Below, piece after piece: positions 1 through 9,075 of a stretch of DNA of 64,000 nucleotides. Where the stretch lies: contig JABFQY010000003.1 of assembly GCA_013141415.1 (NCBI GenBank), positions 62,001 through 126,000 of the forward strand. The letters run 5' to 3'. This DNA comes from Kiritimatiellaceae bacterium. Lineage in GTDB: Bacteria; Verrucomicrobiota; Kiritimatiellia; Kiritimatiellales; Tichowtungiaceae. The position numbers and the translations under genes are program-made. The notes beneath the pieces are model-generated. The model was given only the letters and a program-made list of their open reading frames with translations. It did not search any database and had not been told where the DNA came from. Each line of letters begins with the position of its first letter. Position 1 is the stretch's first letter.

Positions 1-542
1 TGCAAGACCAGCTGGATTTCTACAACCGCCAGAAGCGCGCACTCATTCCCTGCCGGGTAACTGCCCGCACAATCAGCGGCTGGTGGCAAAGTATACGGCT
101 GGATAAAGGTAGGGCGCAGGGCGTTGAAGCCAATCGGGCTGTAATTTCACCGGACGGACTCGTTGGCAGAACGGCTGAAGTTTCCGGCTATACGGCCGAC
201 GTACTGCTGCTTTCAGATCCGGCCTGCAAAGTTTCCGCCCGCGTGAGTCGAACCGGTTCGTTCGGATTAGTAACCGGTCACGGCGTAAACGCACAAGGCT
301 ATCCGGTTGCCCGCATGCAATTCATTCATAAGGACGCACCGGTACAGGCGGGCGATGCGGTGGTGACATCGGGCCTTGGTGGCGTTTTCCCGAAAGACAT
401 CCTGATCGGCTACATCGAAAGTGTCAGCATGGAAGAAACCGGACTTTACCAATACGCGGATATTATTCCTAAAGCGGTGACCGAACTGATGGACGTGGTA
501 TTCGTCGCTTCCAAGGAAGAAAATACGGAGTCTGAAGAATGA
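1..542 (+). CDS. mreC: Rod shape-determining protein MreC (5' truncated by window edge)
   Basis: The reading frame is open from base 3 and ends at 542, so only the C-terminal ~179 residues are present. The visible part has the MreC periplasmic beta-barrel pattern: an 'IRLDKG..QGV..N.AVI..DGLVGR' type segment, then 'LLLSDPACKVSARVSR', and near the end 'GDAVVTSGLGGVFPKDI'. MreC is a bitopic inner-membrane protein that links MreB, MreD and the PBP2-RodA synthase during cell elongation. Its stop overlaps the mreD start by 4 nt, so translation is probably coupled. The N-terminal membrane segment and coiled coil lie outside the window. The internal GTG at 243 is not the start, because homology continues upstream of it. 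Confidence 0.93.
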   Translation, partial: QDQLDFYNRQKRALIPCRVTARTISGWWQSIRLDKGRAQGVEANRAVISPDGLVGRTAEVSGYTADVLLLSDPACKVSARVSRTGSFGLVTGHGVNAQGYPVARMQFIHKDAPVQAGDAVVTSGLGGVFPKDILIGYIESVSMEETGLYQYADIIPKAVTELMDVVFVASKEENTESEE

Positions 543-1042
543 GCCGGCGCTTTATCACACTGGTGCTTGCAATCGGCGCACTGATTCAGACCGTTCTGCC
601 GCAGTGGGGTGCGTTTGGATCGTTGGAACTGCCGGTTCTGACCGGCATGATGATCTGCATTGCCTTGCACGCTGACCGTGCACAAATGCTGTACGCCGCC
701 GTAGTGGCCGGATTGCTACACGATTCGTTTTGCCCGGCACCGCTGGGGCTGTCGATTCCTTATTTCATCGGGCTGGCGGCCGGAATCAACTGGATCCGCG
801 ACGAAATATTCGGCGACGAGCCAGCCACCTACGCAATACTTGGTGCGATCGCCGCAATTTTTGAAACCGTTTATTACGCGCTGGTTTTCTCGCTGAGCGG
901 ACTTCGTCCGGTTTCCGGCGGCTGGCTGGCGTTGCGGCTGGCTGGCGGGCTGATAACCGGCATCGTGGTTGTTCCGCTGATTGCTTTGTCTGTTGTTCAA
1001 ATGCGGTCGTTAACTTCCCGTAACCGGAGACGCTTTATCTGA
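539..1042 (+). CDS. mreD: Rod shape-determining membrane protein MreD
   Basis: A 167-residue, very hydrophobic protein with about five predicted membrane segments, of the usual MreD size. It starts in an ATGA overlap with mreC and its stop shares a base with the start of the PBP2 gene. MreD is an inner-membrane part of the elongasome that contacts MreC and the PBP2-RodA pair. Sequence conservation in MreD is low, so the call rests on hydrophobicity, length and its place between mreC and the PBP2 gene. The start is fixed by the overlap. Confidence 0.9.
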   Translation: MSRRFITLVLAIGALIQTVLPQWGAFGSLELPVLTGMMICIALHADRAQMLYAAVVAGLLHDSFCPAPLGLSIPYFIGLAAGINWIRDEIFGDEPATYAILGAIAAIFETVYYALVFSLSGLRPVSGGWLALRLAGGLITGIVVVPLIALSVVQMRSLTSRNRRRFI

Positions 1043-2859
1043 TGCGCATTCGCCGTACAGACCGTTTTTTTGCGCCGCGCATCTATCTGCTGCTGGGCGG
1101 CATGCTCATCGCGTTTCTGGTGCTTTGGGTTTCACTTTGGCGTCTGCAGGTGGCAAAGGTTACACAGTTTGAAAGCCGTCAGAAAATTCAAAGCCTGCGG
1201 CGTGTACGACTGCCGGGCATCCGCGGAAAAATTTATGATCGCAACGGCCTCTGTTTGGCCGACAACCGTCCGGTCTATTCCATCGCGCTGTTTCTTGAAG
1301 ATGTCCGCCGCGCCGGGTCGTGGTCCAATACCATCGATGGCGCCATGGAAGTGATTGGCACTGTGGCTCAGGTTACCGGCCTGACGCCGGCAATCGACCG
1401 GAACAGTATTTGGAAGCACATCCGCCTGCGCCTGCCGCTTCCGCTTGTGCTCTGGAGTGATATCGGCCCGAAGACAATCTCCCGTCTGGCAGAAATGGGG
1501 CATGACATTCCGGGCGTTGATATTTACACACAGGCCACCCGCGTTTATCCATACAGTCCGTACACTTCGCATCTGCTCGGTTATGTCGGCCGCGCCGATC
1601 CGGACACGATGAATGAAGAAGAGAGCTATTCTTATTATCTGCCCGACATGAGCGGTCGTTCCGGCCTTGAAAAACTTTTTGATCCCTTCCTGCGCGGCGA
1701 AGCAGGCGGCATGCTGGTGCAAATTGACGTGTCCGGTTACCGGCACGGTGAGCTGGCACATCGAGCACCGACTCCCGGCGGCGATTTGCGTCTGACGCTG
1801 GATGTGGAAGTGCAAATGCTGGCGCACAAGGCGCTCGGCGAACATCGCGGTGCCGTGGTGGTGCTGGATCCGAACAACGGCGATGTTCTGGCTATGCTCA
1901 GCGCACCGGGGTTTGATGCCAACCGGTTTGTGCCGTACATCAGCGCAGCGGACTGGCAGACGCTGAATGGCGATAAAGCCAAACCGTTACTGAACCGCGC
2001 AGTCGCCGGTGTTTATCCGCCGGGCAGCACCTTTAAACCGCTGGTCGCACTGACGGCCGCCACACTTAATCCGGCAACCGTGCATACGGTTTATGACAGC
2101 CCGGCAATTTTCCGTATTGGAAGCCGTGTGGTACACACCACCGGTCACGGCGAAGTTGACATGCGCGAGGCACTTAAATTTTCCGCCAACGTTTACTTTT
2201 TCAAGACCGCTCTGGCCTGCGGCCCGGATCCGATTATTCAGCAGGCGCTGGCGGTTGGACTCGGAAAAAAAACCGGAGTCGAAGTAGATTTTGAATCCAG
2301 CGGTGTCATACCGGATGAGAAATGGCAGAAAGACAACCGGGTCGGCTGGTCGGACGGCGACACCTGCAACCTTGCCATCGGGCAGGGATATGTGGCTGTC
2401 ACGCCGATCCAAATGGCGATGGTTACAGCGACGATTGCGAACGGCGGTTATCTCTACCGTCCACGGCTGGTACAAGCTTATCGCGAGCCCGCTTCGGACT
2501 CCTATATTTCCAATCCCGGTCACCGCATTGGGAAAATGGACTGGTCGGAAACTGCCTTGCGTACAGTTCGGATCGGTATGCGCGATGTGATTATGGAACC
2601 GGATGGAACCGGTCGGCGCGCCGCAGTTGAAGGATTTGAATTTGCCGGGAAAACCGGAACCGCGGAATACGGTGTCAAAGGGGAGGGTGCAAAACACACC
2701 TGGATGATTGCTTTCGCACCGTACGATAATCCGCAGTACGCCGTGGCAATGCTCGTCGAAGACGGCGACTCCGGCGGTGCTACCGTCGGGCCGTGTATGA
2801 AAGTGCTCATGGAAGGTCTTTTCCTGAAAATGAAGCGGGAAGGGCGGGTGTCGTCATGA
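1042..2859 (+). CDS. mrdA: Penicillin-binding protein 2 (elongation transpeptidase)
   Basis: A 605-residue class B PBP. An N-terminal signal-anchor helix (about residues 12-34) is followed by a PBP dimer/pedestal domain and a transpeptidase domain. Active-site motifs are complete: S329-T-F-K332, S381-A-N383 and K537-T-G539. It crosslinks lateral-wall peptidoglycan in the periplasm with the RodA glycosyltransferase. The gene lies inside mreC-mreD-mrdA-rodA with overlaps at both ends, which separates it from the division enzyme FtsI. Length is typical of PBP2. Confidence 0.96.
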   Translation: MRIRRTDRFFAPRIYLLLGGMLIAFLVLWVSLWRLQVAKVTQFESRQKIQSLRRVRLPGIRGKIYDRNGLCLADNRPVYSIALFLEDVRRAGSWSNTIDGAMEVIGTVAQVTGLTPAIDRNSIWKHIRLRLPLPLVLWSDIGPKTISRLAEMGHDIPGVDIYTQATRVYPYSPYTSHLLGYVGRADPDTMNEEESYSYYLPDMSGRSGLEKLFDPFLRGEAGGMLVQIDVSGYRHGELAHRAPTPGGDLRLTLDVEVQMLAHKALGEHRGAVVVLDPNNGDVLAMLSAPGFDANRFVPYISAADWQTLNGDKAKPLLNRAVAGVYPPGSTFKPLVALTAATLNPATVHTVYDSPAIFRIGSRVVHTTGHGEVDMREALKFSANVYFFKTALACGPDPIIQQALAVGLGKKTGVEVDFESSGVIPDEKWQKDNRVGWSDGDTCNLAIGQGYVAVTPIQMAMVTATIANGGYLYRPRLVQAYREPASDSYISNPGHRIGKMDWSETALRTVRIGMRDVIMEPDGTGRRAAVEGFEFAGKTGTAEYGVKGEGAKHTWMIAFAPYDNPQYAVAMLVEDGDSGGATVGPCMKVLMEGLFLKMKREGRVSS

Positions 2860-3977
2860 CCGGACGTCTTTACCGCTTCGACTGGTTTATATTCAGTGCC
2901 ATCACAGTACTGCTCGTACTCAGTTGTGTTTTTATCTATAGCGCGGATTATCGCAATGATCATGCCGTCGGCGGTTTGATGGGGCGCCAGATCGTCTGGG
3001 TTCTGGTCGGCTTGGGCTGTTACGCCGCCGCGGCCGCCTTTGACTACCGGAAACTGAACAGTCTGCACTGGTGGATTTATCTGGCGGGCGTTCTTTCACT
3101 GGTACTGGTTCTGTTTCTCGGAATGTCAGTCTATGGGGCGCATCGATGGTTCAGCTTCGGCAGTATGACGGTTCAACCTTCGGAATTTGCCAAGCTGGCC
3201 GTCATTTTTACATTGGCGGCCTGGCTCGGTGATCCGGCAACCGACGCAGAACGGTTTAAAACATTCCTGATGGCGTTTTTGCTGGCAGGCATCCCGTTTC
3301 TGCTGATCGCGGTGGAGCCGGATCTCGGCAGTGCAATGGTTATATTGCCGATTGTCCTATTGCTTCTTTTCTGTGCCGGGGTTCCTTTGCGTCCGCTGTT
3401 GACTCTGATTGGAGCGGGGGGCGTCGCACTGCTTATACTTGTTATCTGGCTGCTGTTCTTTCCGGACAGCTGTCCATTGCTCACGGACTATCAGAAAAGC
3501 CGCATTCTGGTTTACTTGAATGTAAATCAGGATCCGCTGGGCACCGGCTGGAACAAATTGCAGTCGCAAATTGCAGTCGGTTCCGGCGGGCTGTTTGGAA
3601 AAGGTTATTTAAAAGGAACTCAGAACATTCTCGGCTTTCTGCCGAGAACCGTTGCCCCGACCGATTTCATTTACTCGGTGGTGGCGGAAGAAACAGGATT
3701 TGCCGGCAGTTCATTGCTGCTGGTTTTGTATACGACGGTGGTGGTGCGCTGCATGCACACCGCGGTAATTGCCCGGGACACATTCGGGCGGTTGCTGTCG
3801 GCGGGAATCGGCGTACTTATTTTTTCACATGTTTTTGTAAATATCGCGATGACCATAGGCCTCATGCCGATTACCGGCGTGCCGCTTCCGCTAATGAGTT
3901 ATGGCGGAACGTTCATGGTAAGTATCATGACGGCACTCGGATTGGTGCAGAGTGTTTACCTGCGGCGTCGCATTTAA
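2856..3977 (+). CDS. rodA: Rod shape-determining protein RodA (SEDS glycosyltransferase)
   Basis: A 373-residue polytopic SEDS-family protein of about ten membrane segments. It polymerises lipid II into glycan strands for side-wall growth and works with PBP2, encoded immediately upstream. Family signatures include 'VQPSEFAKL' near residue 105, 'EPDLGSAM' in the middle, 'PTDFIYSVVAEETGF' and the C-terminal 'GVPLPLMSYGG'. I chose the ATG at 2856, in an ATGA overlap with the PBP2 stop, because the hydrophobic N-terminus starts there. A longer in-frame start at 2793 lies within the PBP2 gene and would add a charged, unrelated leader. Confidence 0.95.
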   Translation: MTGRLYRFDWFIFSAITVLLVLSCVFIYSADYRNDHAVGGLMGRQIVWVLVGLGCYAAAAAFDYRKLNSLHWWIYLAGVLSLVLVLFLGMSVYGAHRWFSFGSMTVQPSEFAKLAVIFTLAAWLGDPATDAERFKTFLMAFLLAGIPFLLIAVEPDLGSAMVILPIVLLLLFCAGVPLRPLLTLIGAGGVALLILVIWLLFFPDSCPLLTDYQKSRILVYLNVNQDPLGTGWNKLQSQIAVGSGGLFGKGYLKGTQNILGFLPRTVAPTDFIYSVVAEETGFAGSSLLLVLYTTVVVRCMHTAVIARDTFGRLLSAGIGVLIFSHVFVNIAMTIGLMPITGVPLPLMSYGGTFMVSIMTALGLVQSVYLRRRI

Positions 3978-3995
3978 TTAAAGAAAGGAGCATTC

Positions 3996-5591
3996 ATGCT
4001 CAGTATCAATGCAATTAAGGAAAAGCTGATGATCGGAGGACGTAAGAAAAAAGAAATCCTGATCAACATCGAGCCGCTCGAAACCCGTGTGGTTGTGCTG
4101 GACGAAGGCCGTCTCGACAACTTTCATATCGAACGGGCTGAAGAAAACCGGCTGGTCGGCAGCATTTTCAAAGGAAAAATTCAAAATCTGGAAGACGGGC
4201 TTCAAGCCGCCTTCGTGGATATCGGCATGCAAAAAAATGCCTTTATCCACTACTGGGATATGATTCCGGAAGATGCCGCACGGCTGGAAGAGCAGGAAGG
4301 AAACCGCAACAGCACCCGCCGCCGCCGGAAATTTTCTCCCGGCGAAATGTCCAAAAAATTTCCGATTGGATCGGAAATTGTCGTACAGGTCACCAAAGAT
4401 GCGATCGGCACCAAAGGTCCGCGCGTTACCGCCAACCTTAGTGTTCCAGGCCGTTATCTGGTAATGATGCCTGGTACCGGTCTTAAGGGCATCTCTAAAA
4501 AAATCGGCGATGCCAAAGAACGCGTTCGGCTTAAGAAAATACTGGCGCGGCTCCCGATTCCAGAAACGATCGGCATCATTGTCCGTACAGCCGGTTCAGG
4601 CACACGGAAAACAAGCTTTGTTCGTGATGCCCGCACGCTGATTGAAATTTGGAAAGAGATCGACTTTGGCGTACGCGAAACACCGGCACCGTGCATCCTT
4701 TATCAGGAGCCCAATCTTGCTGAGCGTGTCGTGCGCGATTACCTCACCGAAGATATCGACCGCGTTTTTGTGGACGATCGCGACGCGTACGAAATGATCC
4801 GGAAAATGATCGCCAAATATTCCCGCCGGTCACGTAACTGGGTGCAACTCTACGGCGGCGAAGAACCCATCTTTGATTATTTTGATGTCGAAAAACAAAT
4901 CGAGTCGGTATTCCGCCGAAAGGTTTGGCTTAAGTCCGGCGCATATCTGGTTTTTGACGAAACAGAAGCTCTTGTTGCCATTGACGTCAACACCGGGCGC
5001 CATAAAGGTGGAAAGAGCGCCGAAGAGTCCATTCTGTCCGTCAACACCGAAGCCGCCGAAGAAGTAGCTCGTCAGCTTCGTTTACGCAACGTCGGAGGAC
5101 TGGTTGTCATCGACTTAATCGACATGAAGAGCAAACGTGATCAAAATTCAGTTTACAAGACTCTTAAGGATGCATTGCGTGAAGACCGCGCCCGCACCAA
5201 CGTACTGCCAATCTCTCAACTCGGTCTGCTTGAAATGACCCGCCAGCGCGTTGAGGAAAGCGTTTACACTTCCACCTATGTTGAGTGTGATTATTGTGCA
5301 GGCCGCGGACGTGTCAAATCGGCTCTCACCATGAGCGTTGCACTCCAGCGCCGCCTGTCGGCTGCATTGCGCAAAGACCGGAAGGGGACGCATTCGATGA
5401 AGATCACCGTCAACCCGGCTGTGCTGGATCGTCTGCGCCGCGAGGACGAACAGACTCTCATCGAAATGGAAAAAAAGTTTCAGGGACACCTGACGTTTGT
5501 CTCCGATCCGCACCTGCACATGGAGGCGTTTACCATTACCAACGAGCAGACTCATCAAGTGGTCTATTCCAGCAGCGAAAGCGATAAATAG
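3996..5591 (+). CDS. rng: Ribonuclease E/G family endoribonuclease
   Basis: A 531-residue protein with an RNase G-like layout: an S1 RNA-binding domain in the first ~130 residues, then the RNase H-like and DNase I-like catalytic region. The metal-binding aspartates are visible as D330 in 'VAIDVNTG' and D373 in 'VVIDLIDM'. The zinc-link cysteines are C431-D-Y-C434. There is no long C-terminal scaffold, so it is nearer RNase G than RNase E. It would process rRNA and start mRNA decay. A good ribosome site (AAAGGAG) lies before the ATG. It follows rodA by 18 nt and is the last gene before a terminator, an arrangement often seen with mre genes. Confidence 0.94.
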   Translation: MLSINAIKEKLMIGGRKKKEILINIEPLETRVVVLDEGRLDNFHIERAEENRLVGSIFKGKIQNLEDGLQAAFVDIGMQKNAFIHYWDMIPEDAARLEEQEGNRNSTRRRRKFSPGEMSKKFPIGSEIVVQVTKDAIGTKGPRVTANLSVPGRYLVMMPGTGLKGISKKIGDAKERVRLKKILARLPIPETIGIIVRTAGSGTRKTSFVRDARTLIEIWKEIDFGVRETPAPCILYQEPNLAERVVRDYLTEDIDRVFVDDRDAYEMIRKMIAKYSRRSRNWVQLYGGEEPIFDYFDVEKQIESVFRRKVWLKSGAYLVFDETEALVAIDVNTGRHKGGKSAEESILSVNTEAAEEVARQLRLRNVGGLVVIDLIDMKSKRDQNSVYKTLKDALREDRARTNVLPISQLGLLEMTRQRVEESVYTSTYVECDYCAGRGRVKSALTMSVALQRRLSAALRKDRKGTHSMKITVNPAVLDRLRREDEQTLIEMEKKFQGHLTFVSDPHLHMEAFTITNEQTHQVVYSSSESDK

Positions 5592-5622
5592 GAATCATCA
5601 CAGCTCATAAAACAAGAAGACG

Positions 5623-5651
5623 AAAGGGCGCCCTGCGGGGCGCTCTTTTTT
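5623..5651 (+). terminator. Rho-independent terminator after rng
   Basis: A GC-rich hairpin with arms around AAAGGGCGCCC and GGGGCGCTCTTT and a four-base loop is followed directly by a T run. It begins 32 nt after the RNase G/E stop and probably ends the mre-rodA-rng transcript. Confidence 0.9.
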
Positions 5652-6121
5652 ATCGCGTTCAATCTCACCCCATCCCATCTACGACAATCGCAACCAATAT
5701 TGCAGGGTGTGCTAATTTACAGCTTCATTATCGATGATCGTTGGGGTGAGGCTTGATCATTAAGTTTCCTACCAAATACGTGTGATGCTTCAGCTCCGCT
5801 GCACCCGCAGTGAACTGGTGCCGCTGTTGATAACTGCGCACTAGGAGTCACTTATCGACAGGAAACCCGCAAAACACAACATCTTGTGCACCCCTACATT
5901 ATACATGAGACATAACATATATTATGCGACGTTATGCAAATTAAATAAAGATGGTGGATTTGGTTGGAAATTCACGGATCAATGATGGGCCCATGGTTTC
6001 CCGCTCCGGTTTTTTAATCGAGAACTCACTGCGGGTTAATTGTTGGGCAGGCAGACAATCTCTGACACCAAGGCCGTATTATTCACAACTTGGTTTCATG
6101 ATACGCTTAAACATATACGGA
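5652..6121. other. Gene-free stretch with several inverted repeats
   Basis: No convincing gene. The long plus-strand frame starting at 5951 is antisense to lepB. Three pairings can be seen. CTCACCCCA at 5664-5672 pairs with TGGGGTGAG at 5742-5750, and the pairing extends outward with TCAA/TTGA. GTTTCCT at 5764-5770 pairs with AGGAAAC at 5860-5866. Inside the latter, TGTTGATAA at 5825-5833 pairs with TTATCGACA at 5852-5860. The part after ~5880 is A+T rich. This could be a structured small RNA or a decayed palindromic element. No RNA family was recognised. Confidence 0.4.
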
Positions 6122-7246
6122 TCAGTGGTTGGCGTCAGCGAATCCGGCGCGGTCAAATGGCCAGCAGACAAAGAATGCGGGACCAAGAATCTGTCTGCGA
6201 TTTACCGCTCCAAAATAACGACCATCGAGACTGTTGAGCGTGTTGTCACCGAAGAACAGGTATTCGTCGTTTCCCAGTTTCATAGAATCGCCGAGCTTCC
6301 TTATCTTTGCATCACCGCCACCAAACTGATAGCCGTTGTACTTGGGGTTATTAAACAGTTTATCGAAACGCGGATCCGTTGGCTTTTCACCATTGATGAG
6401 CAGATATTTCGGCGCGATGGAAATGGTTTCGCCAGGCAGTCCAACCATGCGCTTGATGTAATACGCATCCTTACGAACCTGCGGGTGGGTCAGTTCACGG
6501 GTATCAAAAACCGCGATATCCCCCCTCTTCGGCCGAACAAAATTATATTTGATTCGATTGACCAGAATGTAGTCGCCACTTTTGATGATTCCGTCAAACA
6601 GGATTTCCCCTTCTTTGATATATCTGTTGGCGACCGACTGGAGGAAGTGTTTTTCTTGTTCGTGCCACAAATTTATCGGTACTTTATGCGGGAGATTATT
6701 AATGAAAAAAATGGCTTCCGACTGACTTTTAGTAGCCTGAAGATCGAATTTGGTTCCATTATTAATTGTGCGCACGAAACCACTTGTTTTTGCTGGCACA
6801 ACAGAGTGCTTTTCTCCAAAGAGCACCATGTTCGCAATGGTTGCTAGCGGATTATTCGCCTTAATTGCCGGTTCAGCTTGCACAGTAATTCCGTAAAGCG
6901 TCGGTTGCATGGAGCCGGTCGGGATTTTAAACGGCTGAAGGAAGTAGGCGCGGATCGCCATGGCGGCGGCGATAGCAACAAAGAGAACTTCAACGTTCTC
7001 GCGTACCTTGGGGTGCTTTTTCGGCGGGGCCACATTTTCGCAGGCTTTGATGACTGCCGTTCCAGCAACTTCCATCAACTCCCCTTCCCCGCTTTTGCGG
7101 GCGGCGCGGGCGACCTGTTCGCCGGTACGCAACTGTTTCAGCAGTTTAGGGTCGGCAATGTCCTCATGCATATGCCGGACATGCTTAGCATAGTGCAGAA
7201 CATCCTTGAGTTCTTTGCGCGCTTGGCGGGTTTTGAAAAAATTCAT
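6122..7246 (-). CDS. lepB: Signal peptidase I
   Basis: A 374-residue inner-membrane serine protease that removes signal peptides from exported proteins. Catalytic residues can be placed: S112 in 'IPTGSMQPTL' and the general-base lysine K265 in 'YYIKRMVGLPG'. The C-terminal box is 'FGDNTLNSLDGR'. A hydrophobic anchor covers about residues 86-103. It is longer than E. coli-type enzymes of simple layout because of a charged ~85-residue cytoplasmic leader and a ~100-residue insertion (about 120-220) between the catalytic serine region and box C. It sits 1 nt downstream of lepA, the classic lepA-lepB order, and is probably co-transcribed with rpe and lepA. Confidence 0.95.
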   Translation of the reverse strand: MNFFKTRQARKELKDVLHYAKHVRHMHEDIADPKLLKQLRTGEQVARAARKSGEGELMEVAGTAVIKACENVAPPKKHPKVRENVEVLFVAIAAAMAIRAYFLQPFKIPTGSMQPTLYGITVQAEPAIKANNPLATIANMVLFGEKHSVVPAKTSGFVRTINNGTKFDLQATKSQSEAIFFINNLPHKVPINLWHEQEKHFLQSVANRYIKEGEILFDGIIKSGDYILVNRIKYNFVRPKRGDIAVFDTRELTHPQVRKDAYYIKRMVGLPGETISIAPKYLLINGEKPTDPRFDKLFNNPKYNGYQFGGGDAKIRKLGDSMKLGNDEYLFFGDNTLNSLDGRYFGAVNRRQILGPAFFVCWPFDRAGFADANH

Positions 7247-7247
7247 T

Positions 7248-9053
7248 TTATTCCTGCTTGGTTTTGAGTACGGCGATGAACGCTTCCTGCGGAATATTCA
7301 CCTTACCAATGCTCTTCATTTTTTTCTTACCCTCTTTTTGGCGATCAAGCAGTTTGCGTTTACGGGAAATGTCGCCGCCGTAACATTTGGCCGTCACATC
7401 TTTGCGGTAAGCCTGAATGGTTTCGCGAGCGATAATCTTTCCGCCGAGCGCCGCCTGAATGGCAACAGAGAAAGCCTGTTTTGGAATCACATCTTTAAGC
7501 GATGCACACATTTGCCGTCCGCGAGGAACCGCCTTGGAACGATGAACGATGGACGAAAAAGCATCGACCGGTTCGCTGTGAATAAGGATATCCATTTTGA
7601 CAAGGTCGGACAGACGGTAGTCGGCGTACTCATAATCCATGGATGCGTAACCTCGGCTGATGCTCTTGAGACGGTCGTAAAAATCAATCAGCACTTCATT
7701 AAGCGGCAGGTCGCAGGTGAGCATAACACGCGTCGCATCAATTGAGTCAGTATGCGTAATCTCGCCGCGTTTTTCCATCACCAGTTGCATCATGTCGCCA
7801 AGGCAGACTGTCGGCGTAATGATGGTGGCTTTAATAAACGGCTCTTCCATGGTTTCAATCACAGTCGGATCCGGCAGGTAAGTCGGGTTGTCGATTTCGA
7901 TCACCTCGCCATTTTTCTTTTTGATGCGGTAAACGACATTCGGATAAGACGCAATGATGTCGAGGTCAAACTCACGGCGCAGGCGCTCCTGCACAATCTC
8001 CATGTGGAGCAGACCAAGAAACCCGCAGCGAAAGCCGAAGCCGAGCGCCACCGATGATTCAGACTGATAAGAAAATGCGGCGTCGTTTAAGCGCAGTTTA
8101 TCCAGACCTTTACCAAGCTTTTCGTAGTCGCTGGTTTCGATCGGATAAATACCGGCGAACACCATCGGATGAATTTCCTTAAACCCCGGCAAGGCATCCG
8201 GGGCCGGATTGCGAGCGGTGGTCATGGTGTCGCCAATCTGAATTTCAGACGAGTCCTTGATATTGGCAATCACGTAACCGACGGTGCCTTCAGTCAGTTC
8301 CTTGCGGACTTCCGGATCCGGCGTGAAGACGCCGACCTCTTTAATTTCGTATTCGCGGCCGGTACTCATCATGCGCACTTTTTCGCCAGCTTTAAGGTGT
8401 CCGCTGAACAGACGCATATAAACAACCACACCGCGAAAAGCGTCATACTTGGAATCGAAAACCAGACCGCGTACCGCGCTGTCTTTTGACGGTCTGGGTG
8501 ACGGGATGCGCTCCACCACGGCTTCAAGCAGTTCTGCGACGCCCTTCCCCGACTTTGCACTCACCTGCAGACAGTTCGTCGCATCAATAGCGAGAAGCTC
8601 CTCGATTTGACGCGCCACCAGTTCCGGTTGGGCATTGGGCAGTTCAACTTTATTCAGAACCGGCACAACGGTCAGATTGTGTTCAGCGGCCAGAAAAGCG
8701 TTCGAGACCGTTTGTGCTTCAACACCCTGTGCCGCATCAACGACCAGAATTGCGCCTTCACAGGCTTGCAGACTGCGAGAAACCTCGTAGGAAAAATCGA
8801 CATGTCCGGGCGTGTCGATCAGGTTGAAGAGGTATTCTTTACCGTCTTTTGCGACGTATTTCATCGAAACCGGATGCGCCTTAATGGTGATGCCGCGTTC
8901 GCGCTCCAGATCCATCGCGTCAAGAACCTGCTCCTTCATCTTACGGGCTTCAATCGCTCCCGTCAGCTGCAGGATGCGATCGGCCAGTGTGGATTTTCCG
9001 TGGTCAATATGGGCGATGATGGAAAAATTTCGGATGCGGGAAAGATCAGTCAT
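7248..9053 (-). CDS. lepA: Elongation factor 4 (LepA), ribosome back-translocating GTPase
   Basis: A 601-residue translational GTPase of standard LepA length. It shows G1 'AHIDHGKS' (residues 14-21), G3 'DTPGHVDF' and G4 'NKVE', EF-G-like domains II, III and V, and the LepA-specific C-terminal domain with 'RQKEGKKKMK' near the end. It acts on the ribosome in the cytoplasm. I chose the ATG at 9053 because homology begins at 'MTDLSRIRNFSIIAHIDHGK'. The longer frame to 9107 runs through a repeat-like AAATCT-rich leader and overlaps the end of rpe. Confidence 0.96.
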   Translation of the reverse strand: MTDLSRIRNFSIIAHIDHGKSTLADRILQLTGAIEARKMKEQVLDAMDLERERGITIKAHPVSMKYVAKDGKEYLFNLIDTPGHVDFSYEVSRSLQACEGAILVVDAAQGVEAQTVSNAFLAAEHNLTVVPVLNKVELPNAQPELVARQIEELLAIDATNCLQVSAKSGKGVAELLEAVVERIPSPRPSKDSAVRGLVFDSKYDAFRGVVVYMRLFSGHLKAGEKVRMMSTGREYEIKEVGVFTPDPEVRKELTEGTVGYVIANIKDSSEIQIGDTMTTARNPAPDALPGFKEIHPMVFAGIYPIETSDYEKLGKGLDKLRLNDAAFSYQSESSVALGFGFRCGFLGLLHMEIVQERLRREFDLDIIASYPNVVYRIKKKNGEVIEIDNPTYLPDPTVIETMEEPFIKATIITPTVCLGDMMQLVMEKRGEITHTDSIDATRVMLTCDLPLNEVLIDFYDRLKSISRGYASMDYEYADYRLSDLVKMDILIHSEPVDAFSSIVHRSKAVPRGRQMCASLKDVIPKQAFSVAIQAALGGKIIARETIQAYRKDVTAKCYGGDISRKRKLLDRQKEGKKKMKSIGKVNIPQEAFIAVLKTKQE

Positions 9054-9075
9054 TTTAGATTTTCTATTGGAGATT

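Noticed and set aside
5825-5860. Near-matches to DnaA boxes (TTATCGACA and TTATCAACA) suggesting a replication origin
   Set aside because: Each has a mismatch, only two copies occur as the arms of a hairpin, and no dnaA, dnaN or clear A+T unwinding region is adjacent.
5951-6847. 298-residue plus-strand open frame opposite lepB
   Set aside because: It is antisense to a clear signal peptidase gene and has no ribosome site or recognisable motif.
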